A stretch of 64,000 bases of DNA from assembly GCF_004342175.1 (NCBI RefSeq), contig NZ_SMAO01000011.1:1-64000 (forward strand), in the 5' to 3' direction. Positions 10,068-19,136 of this stretch are shown piece by piece. The position numbers and the translations under genes were made by a program. How positions within the stretch are numbered: the first letter of the stretch is position 1; each line of letters opens with the position of its first letter. The notes beneath the pieces were generated by a model. It was not told the origin of the DNA and searched no databases. It saw only the letters and a list, made by a program, of their open reading frames with translations. The stretch comes from Thiobaca trueperi. Lineage in GTDB: Bacteria; Pseudomonadota; Gammaproteobacteria; Chromatiales; Chromatiaceae.

Positions 10068-10250
10068 TCAGGCCGCGCGCGGTCTGACTTCCATCGGGGG
10101 CAGGAAGACCGTTTTCTTGCCGAAATGGTTGATCGCCATGTCGCGTATCCGCTCAGGCGCGTTCGCATACAGCCGGATATAGACATAACCCAGATCGCCC
10201 CGGATCATCGACGCCACCCAGTCGTGCAGTTCCTGGTATTTGTTTTCCAT
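10068..10250 (-). CDS. Small protein of unknown function (60 aa)
   Basis: It starts MENKYQELHDWVASMIRG and is soluble, mixed alpha/beta-like, with no membrane segment. A Shine-Dalgarno-like CGGAG lies 8-10 bases upstream. Composition is unlike a chance frame (few Arg/Pro clusters until the very end). It converges with the DUF302 gene. I do not recognise the family. Confidence 0.55.
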   Translation of the reverse strand: MENKYQELHDWVASMIRGDLGYVYIRLYANAPERIRDMAINHFGKKTVFLPPMEVRPRAA

Positions 10251-10398
10251 TGCGCGTACTCCGCTTGAATCACCGTGGCGGGCAGGACTGATCTGCCGGG
10301 CGCCGCTGCGGTGTCTCTGCTCATAGAACGATTGCTGATCGGTCAGGCGGATCTTAAGTCGAAAAGATGACCGTTCTTCGCGCGTTCTGGTGCAAAGC

Positions 10399-11151
10399 TC
10401 AGGTTGGGCGCCGTTGCAGCATCAGCATGTAGTTCACGCCCATCCAGCGGGTCAGACCGAAAACGCGGGTGAATGGATTGACCCGCACGCCGGTCTGGTG
10501 CAGGAGCGTGAATTCGCCGCCCATACCATTGAGCACCTGCTGCGGCCTGACCAGTTTGCGGAAATGATGGGTGCCGCGCGGCAGCCAGCGCAGGATATGC
10601 TCGGCGCCGATGATGGCGATGAGCCAGGCGGCGAGGGTGCGATTGATGCTGGCGACGCACATGACCCCGCCCGGTCGCACCAGCCGACTGCAATCGGCCA
10701 GGAAATCGGGCAGATGCTCCACATGCTCGATGACCTCCATGTTGAGCACCGCATCGAACTGGATGCCTTCGCGTACCAGTTGATCGACCGTCGCCAGTCG
10801 ATACGCGATCTGGAGCCCGCTCCACTGGGCGTGCATCTCGGCCACCCGGACATTTTTTGCAGTGATCTCGATGCCCGTCACCTGCGCCCCGAGACGCGCC
10901 ATGGACTCGCTCAGAATGCCGCCGCCACAGCCGATGTCGAGCAGCCGCAGGCCCGCGAAAGGACGCTCCAGGCTGGCATCGCGTCCCAGCGCCGCCGCCA
11001 GCCGCTGACGGATGTAATCGACCCGAAAGGCGTTCAGCCGGTGCAGCGGCCAGAATGGCCCATCGGTGTCCCACCAGCGATGGGCCAGCCGCTCGAAATA
11101 GGCGACCTCATCCGGATCGATACTGGGTGCAGTCAAATGGACGGCGGTCAT
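10399..11151 (-). CDS. ubiG: Ubiquinone biosynthesis O-methyltransferase
   Basis: A 250-residue SAM methyltransferase that performs the two O-methylations of ubiquinone synthesis. The SAM motif is LRLLDIGCGGGILSE, with the family segments HRWWDTDGPFWPLHRLN and MEVIEHVEHLPDF. ATG at 11151 has a strong AGGAG; the longer open frame upstream is not part of the protein. It lies downstream of a hybrid kinase read in the same direction, about 100 bp away. This is a respiratory quinone gene; the window shows no other ubi gene. Confidence 0.95.
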   Translation of the reverse strand: MTAVHLTAPSIDPDEVAYFERLAHRWWDTDGPFWPLHRLNAFRVDYIRQRLAAALGRDASLERPFAGLRLLDIGCGGGILSESMARLGAQVTGIEITAKNVRVAEMHAQWSGLQIAYRLATVDQLVREGIQFDAVLNMEVIEHVEHLPDFLADCSRLVRPGGVMCVASINRTLAAWLIAIIGAEHILRWLPRGTHHFRKLVRPQQVLNGMGGEFTLLHQTGVRVNPFTRVFGLTRWMGVNYMLMLQRRPT

Positions 11152-11248
11152 GGACAGCTCCTGTGCGGATGATTGAGTGTGACCGAAATCGTGGCGTTGG
11201 CGGGGCTTTGCAACAACATGGCGCCTGGATCGTCCTGATCGACCGCCA

Positions 11249-13924
11249 TCAGGCTTTGATCCTGGCCAGCAGGTCGAGCAGCTCCTTTTTGTTGAGCGGC
11301 TTGGTGAGATAGCCATCGACACCGGCCGCCATTCCCGACTCGCGTTCTTCGGGCAGTGCGGCGGCGGTCAGTGCATGGATGGGCGTGCGTGGCCGTGACG
11401 GATCGGCTGCCTCACGGGCGCGGATCTGGCGGGTGGCGTCGAGTCCGCCCAGGACGGGCATCTGCATGTCCATCAGGATCAGATCAAAGTTTTCGCGCGC
11501 GAACCAGTCCACGGCTTCCTGTCCGTTCTGCGCCAGCGTGGCCTCATGCCCCCACTTACTCAACAGGGTCAGCATCAGCTTCTGATTCACGGCGTTGTCT
11601 TCCGCCAGCAGAATCTTGAGCACAACCCGCTCTTCCCGCAGCGAATGCCGTGTGATCAAAGGGGAGGGCGCATCACCCAGGCAGGTTCGACCCAGCAGGG
11701 TATGAATGGATTCCAGAAGTTCGTGCTGCGCCACCGGCTTGGTGAGAAAGGCGTCGATGCCCAGTTCGCGACAGCGGGCGCCGTGACCCCGGATGGATGC
11801 CGAGGAGAGCATGATCATCTTCAATCCGCGCAGTCGTGGATCCTGTTTGAGCGCGGCGGTCAGTTCGAAGCCGTCCATGCGGGGCATGTGATAATCGATC
11901 AGCAGCAGATCGAATGGAGTGGAGGCATTGGCCTCCAGGATTTTGAGTGCCTCCACACCGTCTTCCGCTTCGGTTGGGTGCATGCCCCATTGCAGAACCA
12001 GTCCGCTCAACACCCGCCGATTGGTCGCATTGTCATCCACCAGGAGCACCCGTTTGCCGTGGAGATCCTGGGGTGGCGGGGCGACGACCTCACGCTGGCT
12101 CAGGCCCAGCCAGAGTGTGACATGGAAGGTGCTGCCCACCCCGGTCTGGCTTTCCATCCAGATCCGCCCACCCATGAGTTCCGCCAGCCGTCTGGAAATG
12201 GTGAGCCCCAGTCCGGTTCCGCCAAAGCGACGGGTGGTGGAGCTGTCCTGCTGCGAAAAGGCATCGAAAATGCGCTGCTGATGTTCGCGCGGGATGCCGA
12301 TGCCGGTATCGCGCACGGAGAAATGCAGGTTGATCCGCTCGCCAAGCGTCTCTTCCAGCAAGACGCGGAGAACCACTTCGCCACTTGCGGTGAATTTGAT
12401 CGCGTTATTGATGAGATTGATGAGGATCTGGCGCAGGCGTCCCGGATCGCCAAATACCCGCTGTGGTACGCCGGGCACGATCTGGCACAGGAGTTCCAGA
12501 TGCTTTTCCTCCGCCTTGACCGCCAGGGTCTTCATGACCTCGTTGATCAGTCCGTGCAGATTGAAGTCGATGGCCTCCACACTCAGCTTGCCGGCCTCGA
12601 TCTTCGAGAAATCCAGAATATCGTTGATGATGGTCAGTAGACCGTCGGCGGACAGCTTGACGAGGTTGAGACAGTCGCGCTGCTCGTCCGTCAGGGGCGT
12701 TTCCAGCGCGAGTTCGGTCATGCCGAGGATGCCGTTCATGGGGGTGCGGATTTCATGGCTCATGGTAGCCATGAAATCGGACTTGGCCCGACTCGCCTCT
12801 TCCGCTTTCTCCGCGCTGCGCCGCAGTGCGACGGTCATCTCCTCCAGACGTGCGGTGTTCTCGCGCAGCTCGCTTTCCAGCGCCTCGCGCCGGGCGATTT
12901 CGACCGACAGCTCCCGATTGTGATGCTCCAGCTCATGGCGCAGACGATCCGACTCAATGTACTCGGCCTGCAGTTTGATGGCGCGCAAGCGCAGACGGTC
13001 GATGACGATGGCAGCGAAGATCAGAATGAAGGGAACAATGCTGAGCGAATAGAGAAAGGCGCGCGAACGCATGTGGCCATAGACGCTGCGTTCCGCAATC
13101 AGCGTCACCAGCGACAGCGGCGTCCCCTCGACCGTTGTGCGCAGCGCCAGACTGTCGGCAAAGGTGGTGCTGCCATCGGTCATGTCCCGCACCGGCACCA
13201 GGGTGTTTTCGGGCAGTTGAACCAGCGCCCGGGCAAACGCCCGATCCGGTGCAATCCGGCTCTCCGGCGCCGGAATATCCAGCCCGTCGGCGGACAGCAG
13301 CAATTCCTGATAGGGTTCGCCCGCCTCGCCGCCGGTTCCGGAGGAGATCAGCAGCCAGGCAAGCTGACGCAGATCACCTACCGTGACCACCACACCGCTT
13401 GGCATGCCTTTGTAAACAACCGGGGCGCTGGTGACGATCTGGCGCTGTGCGGAGTCGATGATCACCTTGACCTCGTGCTCAAAACCGGGCGGCAGACTGA
13501 CCGGGGGGGCCGAGGGTTGCAGATCGGACAGGATGGCTCCGGTCTCGTCCTGATAAACAATGCGGCTGTAAATCGGCATCCCGCGCAGCTTTTTTTTCGC
13601 GACCTTCTGGCGAAAATGCGCGTCGATGGCGTCCAGGTTGGCATTGAGTCCGTACTGGAGCGACATCCCGAGGGCGCGGTTGATCAGATAGGCATTGATG
13701 TCATGGCTCTCCGCCAGCTCCGCCACGGCATTGCGACGCTCGGCGAGAAAATCGCTGATGGCCGCCGACCGCCGCTGACTGTCCGCCACCAGCCGCGCAT
13801 CTGCCGCCAGACGCAGCAAATCCTGAGACGTGTAAACATTCCACAGCAGGATGAAGATATAGGCGCAGAAGACGGCCGCCAGAATCAGCGGCCAGCGCGG
13901 CAGGAGTCGATCAAAAAGCCGCAT
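11249..13924 (-). CDS. Membrane-bound hybrid sensor histidine kinase with two REC domains
   Basis: About 891 residues. It has a transmembrane segment at about 14-30, a large periplasmic sensor region to about 290 (double-cache/CHASE-like by layout), a second segment at 291-310, a coiled coil, HisKA with phospho-His in MATMSHEIRTPMNGI (about 391), HATPase (N-box LINLINNAIKF, G-box GGTGLGLTI), and two REC domains with Asp in LLLIDYHMPRMDG and LILMDMQMPVLGG. There is no Hpt, so phosphate probably passes to a separate Hpt such as the one at 17441. The GTG-ATG start follows a dispersed repeat end directly, with no clear Shine-Dalgarno sequence. Confidence 0.92.
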   Translation of the reverse strand: MRLFDRLLPRWPLILAAVFCAYIFILLWNVYTSQDLLRLAADARLVADSQRRSAAISDFLAERRNAVAELAESHDINAYLINRALGMSLQYGLNANLDAIDAHFRQKVAKKKLRGMPIYSRIVYQDETGAILSDLQPSAPPVSLPPGFEHEVKVIIDSAQRQIVTSAPVVYKGMPSGVVVTVGDLRQLAWLLISSGTGGEAGEPYQELLLSADGLDIPAPESRIAPDRAFARALVQLPENTLVPVRDMTDGSTTFADSLALRTTVEGTPLSLVTLIAERSVYGHMRSRAFLYSLSIVPFILIFAAIVIDRLRLRAIKLQAEYIESDRLRHELEHHNRELSVEIARREALESELRENTARLEEMTVALRRSAEKAEEASRAKSDFMATMSHEIRTPMNGILGMTELALETPLTDEQRDCLNLVKLSADGLLTIINDILDFSKIEAGKLSVEAIDFNLHGLINEVMKTLAVKAEEKHLELLCQIVPGVPQRVFGDPGRLRQILINLINNAIKFTASGEVVLRVLLEETLGERINLHFSVRDTGIGIPREHQQRIFDAFSQQDSSTTRRFGGTGLGLTISRRLAELMGGRIWMESQTGVGSTFHVTLWLGLSQREVVAPPPQDLHGKRVLLVDDNATNRRVLSGLVLQWGMHPTEAEDGVEALKILEANASTPFDLLLIDYHMPRMDGFELTAALKQDPRLRGLKMIMLSSASIRGHGARCRELGIDAFLTKPVAQHELLESIHTLLGRTCLGDAPSPLITRHSLREERVVLKILLAEDNAVNQKLMLTLLSKWGHEATLAQNGQEAVDWFARENFDLILMDMQMPVLGGLDATRQIRAREAADPSRPRTPIHALTAAALPEERESGMAAGVDGYLTKPLNKKELLDLLARIKA

Positions 13925-13927
13925 CAC

Positions 13928-14012
13928 TAAACTGCGTCCAGAGCGAGAGGCTGAGTTTCGAGTGAGTTCAATGTTTGGCGCATCGACGCCCCTTAGCTGT
14001 GACGCGGTTTAA
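13928..14012. repeat. TTAAACCGCG-type dispersed repeat (hybrid kinase 5' end)
   Basis: An 85 bp copy from TAAACTGCGTCCAGAGCGAG to GACGCGGTTTAA. It aligns over its whole length with the reverse complement of 49972-50057, including GAGTTTCGAGTGA and TTGGCGCATCGACG. Its left end touches the GTG/ATG start of the kinase read leftward. Confidence 0.8.
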
Positions 14013-14056
14013 TCCGTCATCCGGCGGATTCTATGGCGTTTGAACCATGCTGACGC

Positions 14057-14947
14057 TTAATCCCGGCGGGTGAAGAAGTCAGGGAAATAGCGGCGAATGC
14101 CGGGGTAATATTGATCGACCAAGCGGTCGTAGGTGCCATCCGCCTTGATTTTCAAAAGGTATTCGTCGAAGGCGTCGCGCAGCGCGGGCGCATCCCTGGG
14201 AAAGGCGGCGGCCAGATCCTGATGTTCGGAGATGGGGCCGATGACCTTGATCTGTCCCGCCCATTTTCTCAGGTCGAGAATGGCGTCAGGCACGTCCAGC
14301 AGCGACAGTTCCGCCTCTTCATTAAGCAGGGCTGGAACCATTTCATTCAGATTGGTGTTGCGGGTATAGGATTTGAGATCAATCCCGACCCCTTTCAGAC
14401 CGTAGTTGGCCGGGTCCAGACAGGTGCGCTCCATGACCAGCAGACTGTGATGACCGATGAGCGCCTTGGTCTCCTGAATGTCCAGGGCGAGATCGTCGCT
14501 GCCCTTGATCGGGGTGAAATTCGAATCGGAGCGGGCGATCAGCAGGACTTGCGATGGAAAGGTCGGTTTGGAATAGAGCAGGACGGCCTGACGCCAGGGC
14601 AGCACCGTGAACCCCGTGGCAATCATGTCGCCCTTCACCGGATAATCACCTTCCAGTGTTACCTCGCCATCTTTGCGCACTACATCCTTGCCCAGCAGAT
14701 CCCGGATCACATTGTAAAAATCCGAATAGACCAGGGTGTATTTCACCCCGAGATGCTTGGCGAAACCCTGCACGAGTTCCACATCGAAGCCATCGCCGGC
14801 GCCGGTGACGAAATTGGCGTAGCGGATACCGAGATGACGCAGCTCGCCGCGCGACCTGATCTCGTCGAGATCGGCCGCCAGACTGGCGGAGACCATTGCT
14901 GTCAACAGGAGCGCGGCAAAAAACTGAATGACGTATTGAGTTTTCAT
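14057..14947 (-). CDS. Periplasmic solute-binding protein, family 3 type
   Basis: A 296-residue protein with a signal peptide (about residues 1-26, cleaved near SLAADLDEI) and the bilobal SBP_bac_3 fold: ELRHLGIRYANF.TGAGDGFDVELVQGFAKHLGV at the start and ADGTYDRLVDQYYP at the end. Such proteins capture amino acids or similar small solutes, or act as sensor inputs. There is no ABC permease or ATPase beside it. Its neighbours are signalling genes, so it could present a ligand to a kinase. ATG at 14947 is preceded by GAGG. Confidence 0.82.
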   Translation of the reverse strand: MKTQYVIQFFAALLLTAMVSASLAADLDEIRSRGELRHLGIRYANFVTGAGDGFDVELVQGFAKHLGVKYTLVYSDFYNVIRDLLGKDVVRKDGEVTLEGDYPVKGDMIATGFTVLPWRQAVLLYSKPTFPSQVLLIARSDSNFTPIKGSDDLALDIQETKALIGHHSLLVMERTCLDPANYGLKGVGIDLKSYTRNTNLNEMVPALLNEEAELSLLDVPDAILDLRKWAGQIKVIGPISEHQDLAAAFPRDAPALRDAFDEYLLKIKADGTYDRLVDQYYPGIRRYFPDFFTRRD

Positions 14948-15189
14948 CGGTCGTCCTCGATTCCAGTGCATGTGTCTGTTGCGGTTGAGAGCGGAATATT
15001 ACGCTGAAATTGACACCCGATTTCTGGTCAGCGCAACTCAGGCCGCGTCCCGACCAAAAGCCGCGAATGCGCCAGACGTCGCATGTGCTCGACACCCGGC
15101 ATTCCGTTCTGGACGCCGTTTCATTCGAGGGTCTGTCCGTGCTCCGGGTGCCGGGCATCCAGGGCGTTGAGCGTATCCGCGAGCGGGAT

Positions 15190-17301
15190 TTACAGGCAGG
15201 GCGTTTCGGTTCCGGGACGGATAAAATCGGCGTACAGCGCGGCGATCAGCGCCGGTTCCATCGGCTTGCCGATCAGATAGCCCTGAATTTCGGTCACCCC
15301 CAGGGCTTCGACGAAGTCGCACTGGCGCAGGGTCTCGACGCCTTCGGCAATAATGCTCAGACCCAGTGTCTGGCCGATGGCGGTGACGGCGCGCACGATG
15401 GCGCGGTCGGCCTGAACACGGGTGATGTTCCTGACAAAGGCCTGATCGATCTTGATGGTGTCGATGGGAAAGCGCAGCAGATATTCCAGCGAGGAATGTC
15501 CGATGCCGAAGTCGTCGATGGCGATTTTGATCTCCGCGTTGCGCAGACGCCCCAACAGACCGATGGCGCTGGCCGGATCCTGCATCGCCAGACTTTCGGT
15601 GATTTCAAGTTCGATGCTGGCCGGTCTGGCGCCGACACGCTGAATGGTTTCCAGGATCCTTTCAAACATCGCCGCGTCAAGAAACTGCTGCGGCGAAAGA
15701 TTGATGCCGACACGCAGATCGATTCCGGCCTGGGTCCAGCGGCAGGACTGTCGGCAGGCTTCCTCCAGAACCCACTGACCCACGGCTGAAATCAGCCCCA
15801 GATTTTCCAGCAGCGGGATGAAGCGTGAAGGCGGAACCAGCCCCAGGGTCGGATGCCGCCAGCGCAGCAGGGATTCCACACCGACGATCCGTCCGGCGCG
15901 CAGATCCATCTGGGGCTGATACAGGAGAAAAAACTGCTCTCTGTCGAGCGCCTCGTGGAGTGCATGTTCCAGTGCCAGCGTCTCGCTGAACGCTGCGTGC
16001 GAGTCCGCCTTGGGGGCGGCCATGACCACGGGTCTCCCCTGGACGCGTGCCAGACGCTGCGCCTCCTGCGCCTGGGTCAGCAACTGATTGGCCTCAGCGC
16101 CATGATCAGGAAAGCAGGCGATCCCGGACGAGAATGTCAGGATGGTGTCCTGTTCGACAAGATGGAATGGGCGACGCAGGCTGAACAGGATCGATTCGAG
16201 GCGCTCAATGGCTGCATCCTTATCAGGGGCATGCAGGAGCAGGGCGAAATCGTCTCCCCCGACCCGGGCGACCGCATCCGGACTGAGCAGGAGACGCTGC
16301 AAGCGGTGCGCGATCTCGGTCAGCAGCCGGTCGCCGACCGCTTCGCCCAGGGCGTCGTTGTGACGGTGAAAACTGACGATATCGATCCAGCCCACCAGCA
16401 GGGCGCCGCCTGCATCCGCCGCGATGGATTTCAGTGCGTCGCCGATCTGCCGCAGGAACAGCCGGCGATTGCCAAGGTCGGTCAATTCGTCGTGCAGCGC
16501 CAGATGATCCACCAGCGCCGCCGTCCGGCGCATGTCGGTCACATCCTGAAAGGCGCCGACAAACAGATTGCCATCGCTGCCGTGCCCGCCACGCTCGCCG
16601 ACCAGATGCACCAGCCGCTCGCCGCCGTCGGCAATCAGCCTGAGTTCGAGTTCAAGCTGGCCCTCGGTCTCGCGAATCAGATTCAGCGCCCGCTGCGCCC
16701 GTCCCCGGTCATCAGGGTGGATGGCGGCGAGAAACTCATGGAGATGGCTGAAACGCTGACCGGCAATGCCGGTCAGCGCCTCCAGATCGTCGGACCAGTG
16801 CAGCGAATCGTCGGTCAGCCGCCATTCCCAGAACGCCAGTCTGGCGATGCGTCGGGCCGAGGTCTGACGCAGCCGGTTCTGGCGCACCTCGCGGTTCAGG
16901 CGACCCGCACGCAGGGCATAGCGAACACGTTGAGTCAGCAGGGTCCAGTTGATCGGTTTGGTGATAAAATCGGTGGCACCCGCGTTGAAGGCGCTGTCGA
17001 TGGCCTGCATGTCGTCGGCCCCGGTCAGCATGATGACCGGCGTGCCCTGGTCGTGATCGATCACACGCATGCGAAAACAGGCCTCGAAGCCATCCATGAC
17101 CGGCATCATGACATCCAGCAGGACGAGTTCGGGACGTTGCTGCTCGAAGAGCCTGACCGCTTCGGCGCCATCGCGGGCCTCAATGATCGCGAATCCCTGG
17201 CGGGCTAAAACGCCCCTCAGCAACTGGCGTGTGGAGTGATCGTCATCGACAATCAGCAGGCGGCCACGATGTTCCTGACGAGCGTCGAGATCAGCCATCA
17301 T
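15190..17301 (-). CDS. Response regulator with PAS, GGDEF and EAL domains
   Basis: A 703-residue cytoplasmic protein. REC (about 13-130) has phospho-Asp in LVLLDVMMPVMDG and Lys in FITKPI. A PAS domain (about 150-260) follows. The GGDEF domain has GGDDF instead of GGDEF, so cyclase activity is uncertain. The EAL domain has GVESLLRW (ESL variant), DDFGIGHSSL and EGVET, so phosphodiesterase activity is plausible. It would change c-di-GMP in response to a kinase. It is divergent from the Hpt gene at 17441, which suggests a shared phosphorelay. Confidence 0.92.
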   Translation of the reverse strand: MMADLDARQEHRGRLLIVDDDHSTRQLLRGVLARQGFAIIEARDGAEAVRLFEQQRPELVLLDVMMPVMDGFEACFRMRVIDHDQGTPVIMLTGADDMQAIDSAFNAGATDFITKPINWTLLTQRVRYALRAGRLNREVRQNRLRQTSARRIARLAFWEWRLTDDSLHWSDDLEALTGIAGQRFSHLHEFLAAIHPDDRGRAQRALNLIRETEGQLELELRLIADGGERLVHLVGERGGHGSDGNLFVGAFQDVTDMRRTAALVDHLALHDELTDLGNRRLFLRQIGDALKSIAADAGGALLVGWIDIVSFHRHNDALGEAVGDRLLTEIAHRLQRLLLSPDAVARVGGDDFALLLHAPDKDAAIERLESILFSLRRPFHLVEQDTILTFSSGIACFPDHGAEANQLLTQAQEAQRLARVQGRPVVMAAPKADSHAAFSETLALEHALHEALDREQFFLLYQPQMDLRAGRIVGVESLLRWRHPTLGLVPPSRFIPLLENLGLISAVGQWVLEEACRQSCRWTQAGIDLRVGINLSPQQFLDAAMFERILETIQRVGARPASIELEITESLAMQDPASAIGLLGRLRNAEIKIAIDDFGIGHSSLEYLLRFPIDTIKIDQAFVRNITRVQADRAIVRAVTAIGQTLGLSIIAEGVETLRQCDFVEALGVTEIQGYLIGKPMEPALIAALYADFIRPGTETPCL

Positions 17302-17440
17302 TACCCTCTGCCCACCAGGCCAATGAGCCAGATTCCAGTTCGTATCTGTCCGGCACTATATCAACATTCACAGATCAGGGAAGCCTGTGACGGTGAACCG
17401 GTCATCCAAACTCCATCGCAAATCAGGCTGGGGCCGCGCA

Positions 17441-17800
17441 ATGAACTACCTGGACCAACAGACTCTGGACGAATTGCTGGACATTCTGGGCGAGGACGAT
17501 CTTCATGCGATCACGTCCGGTTTCGTCGCTCAACTGGACGCTGAATTACATGATCTGGCGCAGTGCTGCAATCAGGCGGATCTGCCGGGGGTTGCCCGGA
17601 TCGCGCATTCGCTCAAGGGTGGTGCAGGCAATCTGGGCGCGAGCGTCCTGTCAGTGGCGGCAGCAACACTGGAGCGTCACGCACGGGTGGGCGATTCCGC
17701 CACCGTGGGCACGGTGATGACGGGGCTGCCGGAGATCGTCCGCAACACGGTTGCTGAACTCCGGCAAGGAGGTTACACGCCACCGGCGCTCCAGGGATGA
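17441..17800 (+). CDS. Stand-alone histidine phosphotransfer (Hpt) protein
   Basis: A 119-residue four-helix Hpt domain. The phospho-His is in IAHSLKGGAGNLGA (about residue 51). Such proteins relay phosphate from a hybrid kinase REC domain to a final REC domain. The likely partners are the neighbouring hybrid kinases (11249-13924, 19124-21007) and REC proteins (15190-17301, 18465-19136). The frame is open further upstream, but ATG at 17441 gives the family start. Confidence 0.9.
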   Translation: MNYLDQQTLDELLDILGEDDLHAITSGFVAQLDAELHDLAQCCNQADLPGVARIAHSLKGGAGNLGASVLSVAAATLERHARVGDSATVGTVMTGLPEIVRNTVAELRQGGYTPPALQG

Positions 17801-17803
17801 GAG

Positions 17804-18142
17804 CTATGACGCTTTCGTATGCGCTTTCAAGGTGACGAGCAGCGCCGGAATCTCCTGCGTTGCCGCCACCCACAGAATATCCGCGTCGATATCGAAATAT
17901 GCATGGATCAGCCGATTACGCATCCCGACCATGGCTTTCCAGGGAATGTCCGAACAGATTTGCCGGGTGTCGTCCGAGACCTTGCTCGCCGCTTCGCCAA
18001 TGATCTCGATGGCACGCACCAGCGCAAACAAAAGCATCCGGTCGCGATCCAGTTCAGAACGCTGGCGTCCATTGATGAACCGGCACACATCCTCCGCCGC
18101 CTCGATCATATGCAGAAAGCGAATGCGATCCTTATCGTGCAT
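17804..18142 (-). CDS. hepT: HepT-like toxin, HEPN ribonuclease (DUF86)
   Basis: A 112-residue all-helical HEPN protein. The active-site pattern R-x4-H-x-Y is seen in [12 protein letters not shown] near the C-terminus. In characterised HepT/MntA pairs the toxin is an RNase that is silenced by AMPylation of the tyrosine in this motif by the MntA nucleotidyltransferase. It overlaps the antitoxin gene by 11 bp, antitoxin first, as usual. It converges with the Hpt gene, stop to stop with almost no gap. Confidence 0.9.
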   Translation of the reverse strand: MHDKDRIRFLHMIEAAEDVCRFINGRQRSELDRDRMLLFALVRAIEIIGEAASKVSDDTRQICSDIPWKAMVGMRNRLIHAYFDIDADILWVAATQEIPALLVTLKAHTKAS

Positions 18143-18434
18143 ACTGAACCTCAGCGGTTCGCAAGACTTCATTGCGGAAATGGCGTGACAGATCGCCCGG
18201 CGTGCGTAAATCGACCGCGCATCCGCCGAGCATTTCCGACAACTCATCTTCCATTCCGGCCAGACCAAGCAAGCCGGGAGTATGCTCAGGATCAAACTCG
18301 ACCAACAGATCGATATCGCTATCGGGTCGAGCCAGTCCAGTCAACTGTGAACCAAACAGCGACAGGCGACGGATGAAATGCCGCTCACAGAAATCGACCA
18401 AGGCGTTTTCATTGAGATGCAAAGTTAAGTGCAT
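18132..18434 (-). CDS. mntA: MntA-like antitoxin, minimal nucleotidyltransferase
   Basis: A 100-residue MNT-fold protein with the signature [20 protein letters not shown] (GS-x10-D-x-D). Related MntA proteins transfer AMP to the HepT toxin and so neutralise it. The motif is complete, so the enzyme is probably active. It is the first gene of the two-gene unit. The pair sits between a REC gene and an Hpt gene and looks like an accessory insertion in a signalling cluster. Confidence 0.92.
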   Translation of the reverse strand: MHLTLHLNENALVDFCERHFIRRLSLFGSQLTGLARPDSDIDLLVEFDPEHTPGLLGLAGMEDELSEMLGGCAVDLRTPGDLSRHFRNEVLRTAEVQYAR

Positions 18435-18464
18435 GATATTTCACCTGGGATCTGTCCTGTCAAT

Positions 18465-19136
18465 CTAAGCGCCCTGTCGCTCCTCACTCCGCGCTGTCGG
18501 TGCATACATTGACAAGACCCGCTTCAGGTTCAAACCGCTGATCGGTTTCACCAGAAAGGCGTCCACCCCATAAGACTTGGCCGCCTTGACGTTGACCAGG
18601 GTGGCATTGCCGGTCACCAGACAGACGAAGGTCTCCGGCGACCAGGACTTGATCTGCCTGAGCGCACCAATGCCATCCACGCCGGGCATCTCGATATCCA
18701 GAAAGGCCAGATGCGGGCGTTGCCGAAAGAACAGATTCACGGCCTGCTCCCCGTCTTCCGCTCTGACCACCTGGCTGACGCCCTGCTGACGCAGCAACCC
18801 CACCAGCAATTTCTGCGACACGATCATATCGTCCGCCACCAGGGCTGTGGCGTCGGATAAGGGCGGACGTGACTGCGGCTCGAACCGTACCGGAGGCTGC
18901 CGGTCCAGGCGCAGCGCCGTCTCGTCCAGGGTGATGGCGTCGGCAGGCGGGGTCTCGTCGGCGGCCAGCCCGCGCCAGCACTGACGACGCAGAATCTCCA
19001 GTTGGTCCGGATCGCGTATGATCTGACCCCGTCTGGCAAGCAACACCCCACTGGCCAGATACAGTGGATAGGGCAGGGGTTCCCCGGCGACGATGTCCGT
19101 CGTGACCACGGGGGCCATCCAGGTTATGAGGGCCAT
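18465..19136 (-). CDS. Response regulator with N-terminal extension and C-terminal REC
   Basis: A 223-residue protein. The first ~95 residues (ITWMAPVVTTDIVAGEPLPY...) have no recognised domain. The REC domain follows with acidic VADD, phospho-Asp in LAFLDIEMPGVDG and Lys in FLVKPI. There is no DNA-binding or output domain, so it may act as a relay or protein-interaction regulator. It overlaps the 3' end of the upstream hybrid kinase gene by 13 bp, which implies translational coupling and a functional pair. Confidence 0.85.
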   Translation of the reverse strand: MALITWMAPVVTTDIVAGEPLPYPLYLASGVLLARRGQIIRDPDQLEILRRQCWRGLAADETPPADAITLDETALRLDRQPPVRFEPQSRPPLSDATALVADDMIVSQKLLVGLLRQQGVSQVVRAEDGEQAVNLFFRQRPHLAFLDIEMPGVDGIGALRQIKSWSPETFVCLVTGNATLVNVKAAKSYGVDAFLVKPISGLNLKRVLSMYAPTARSEERQGA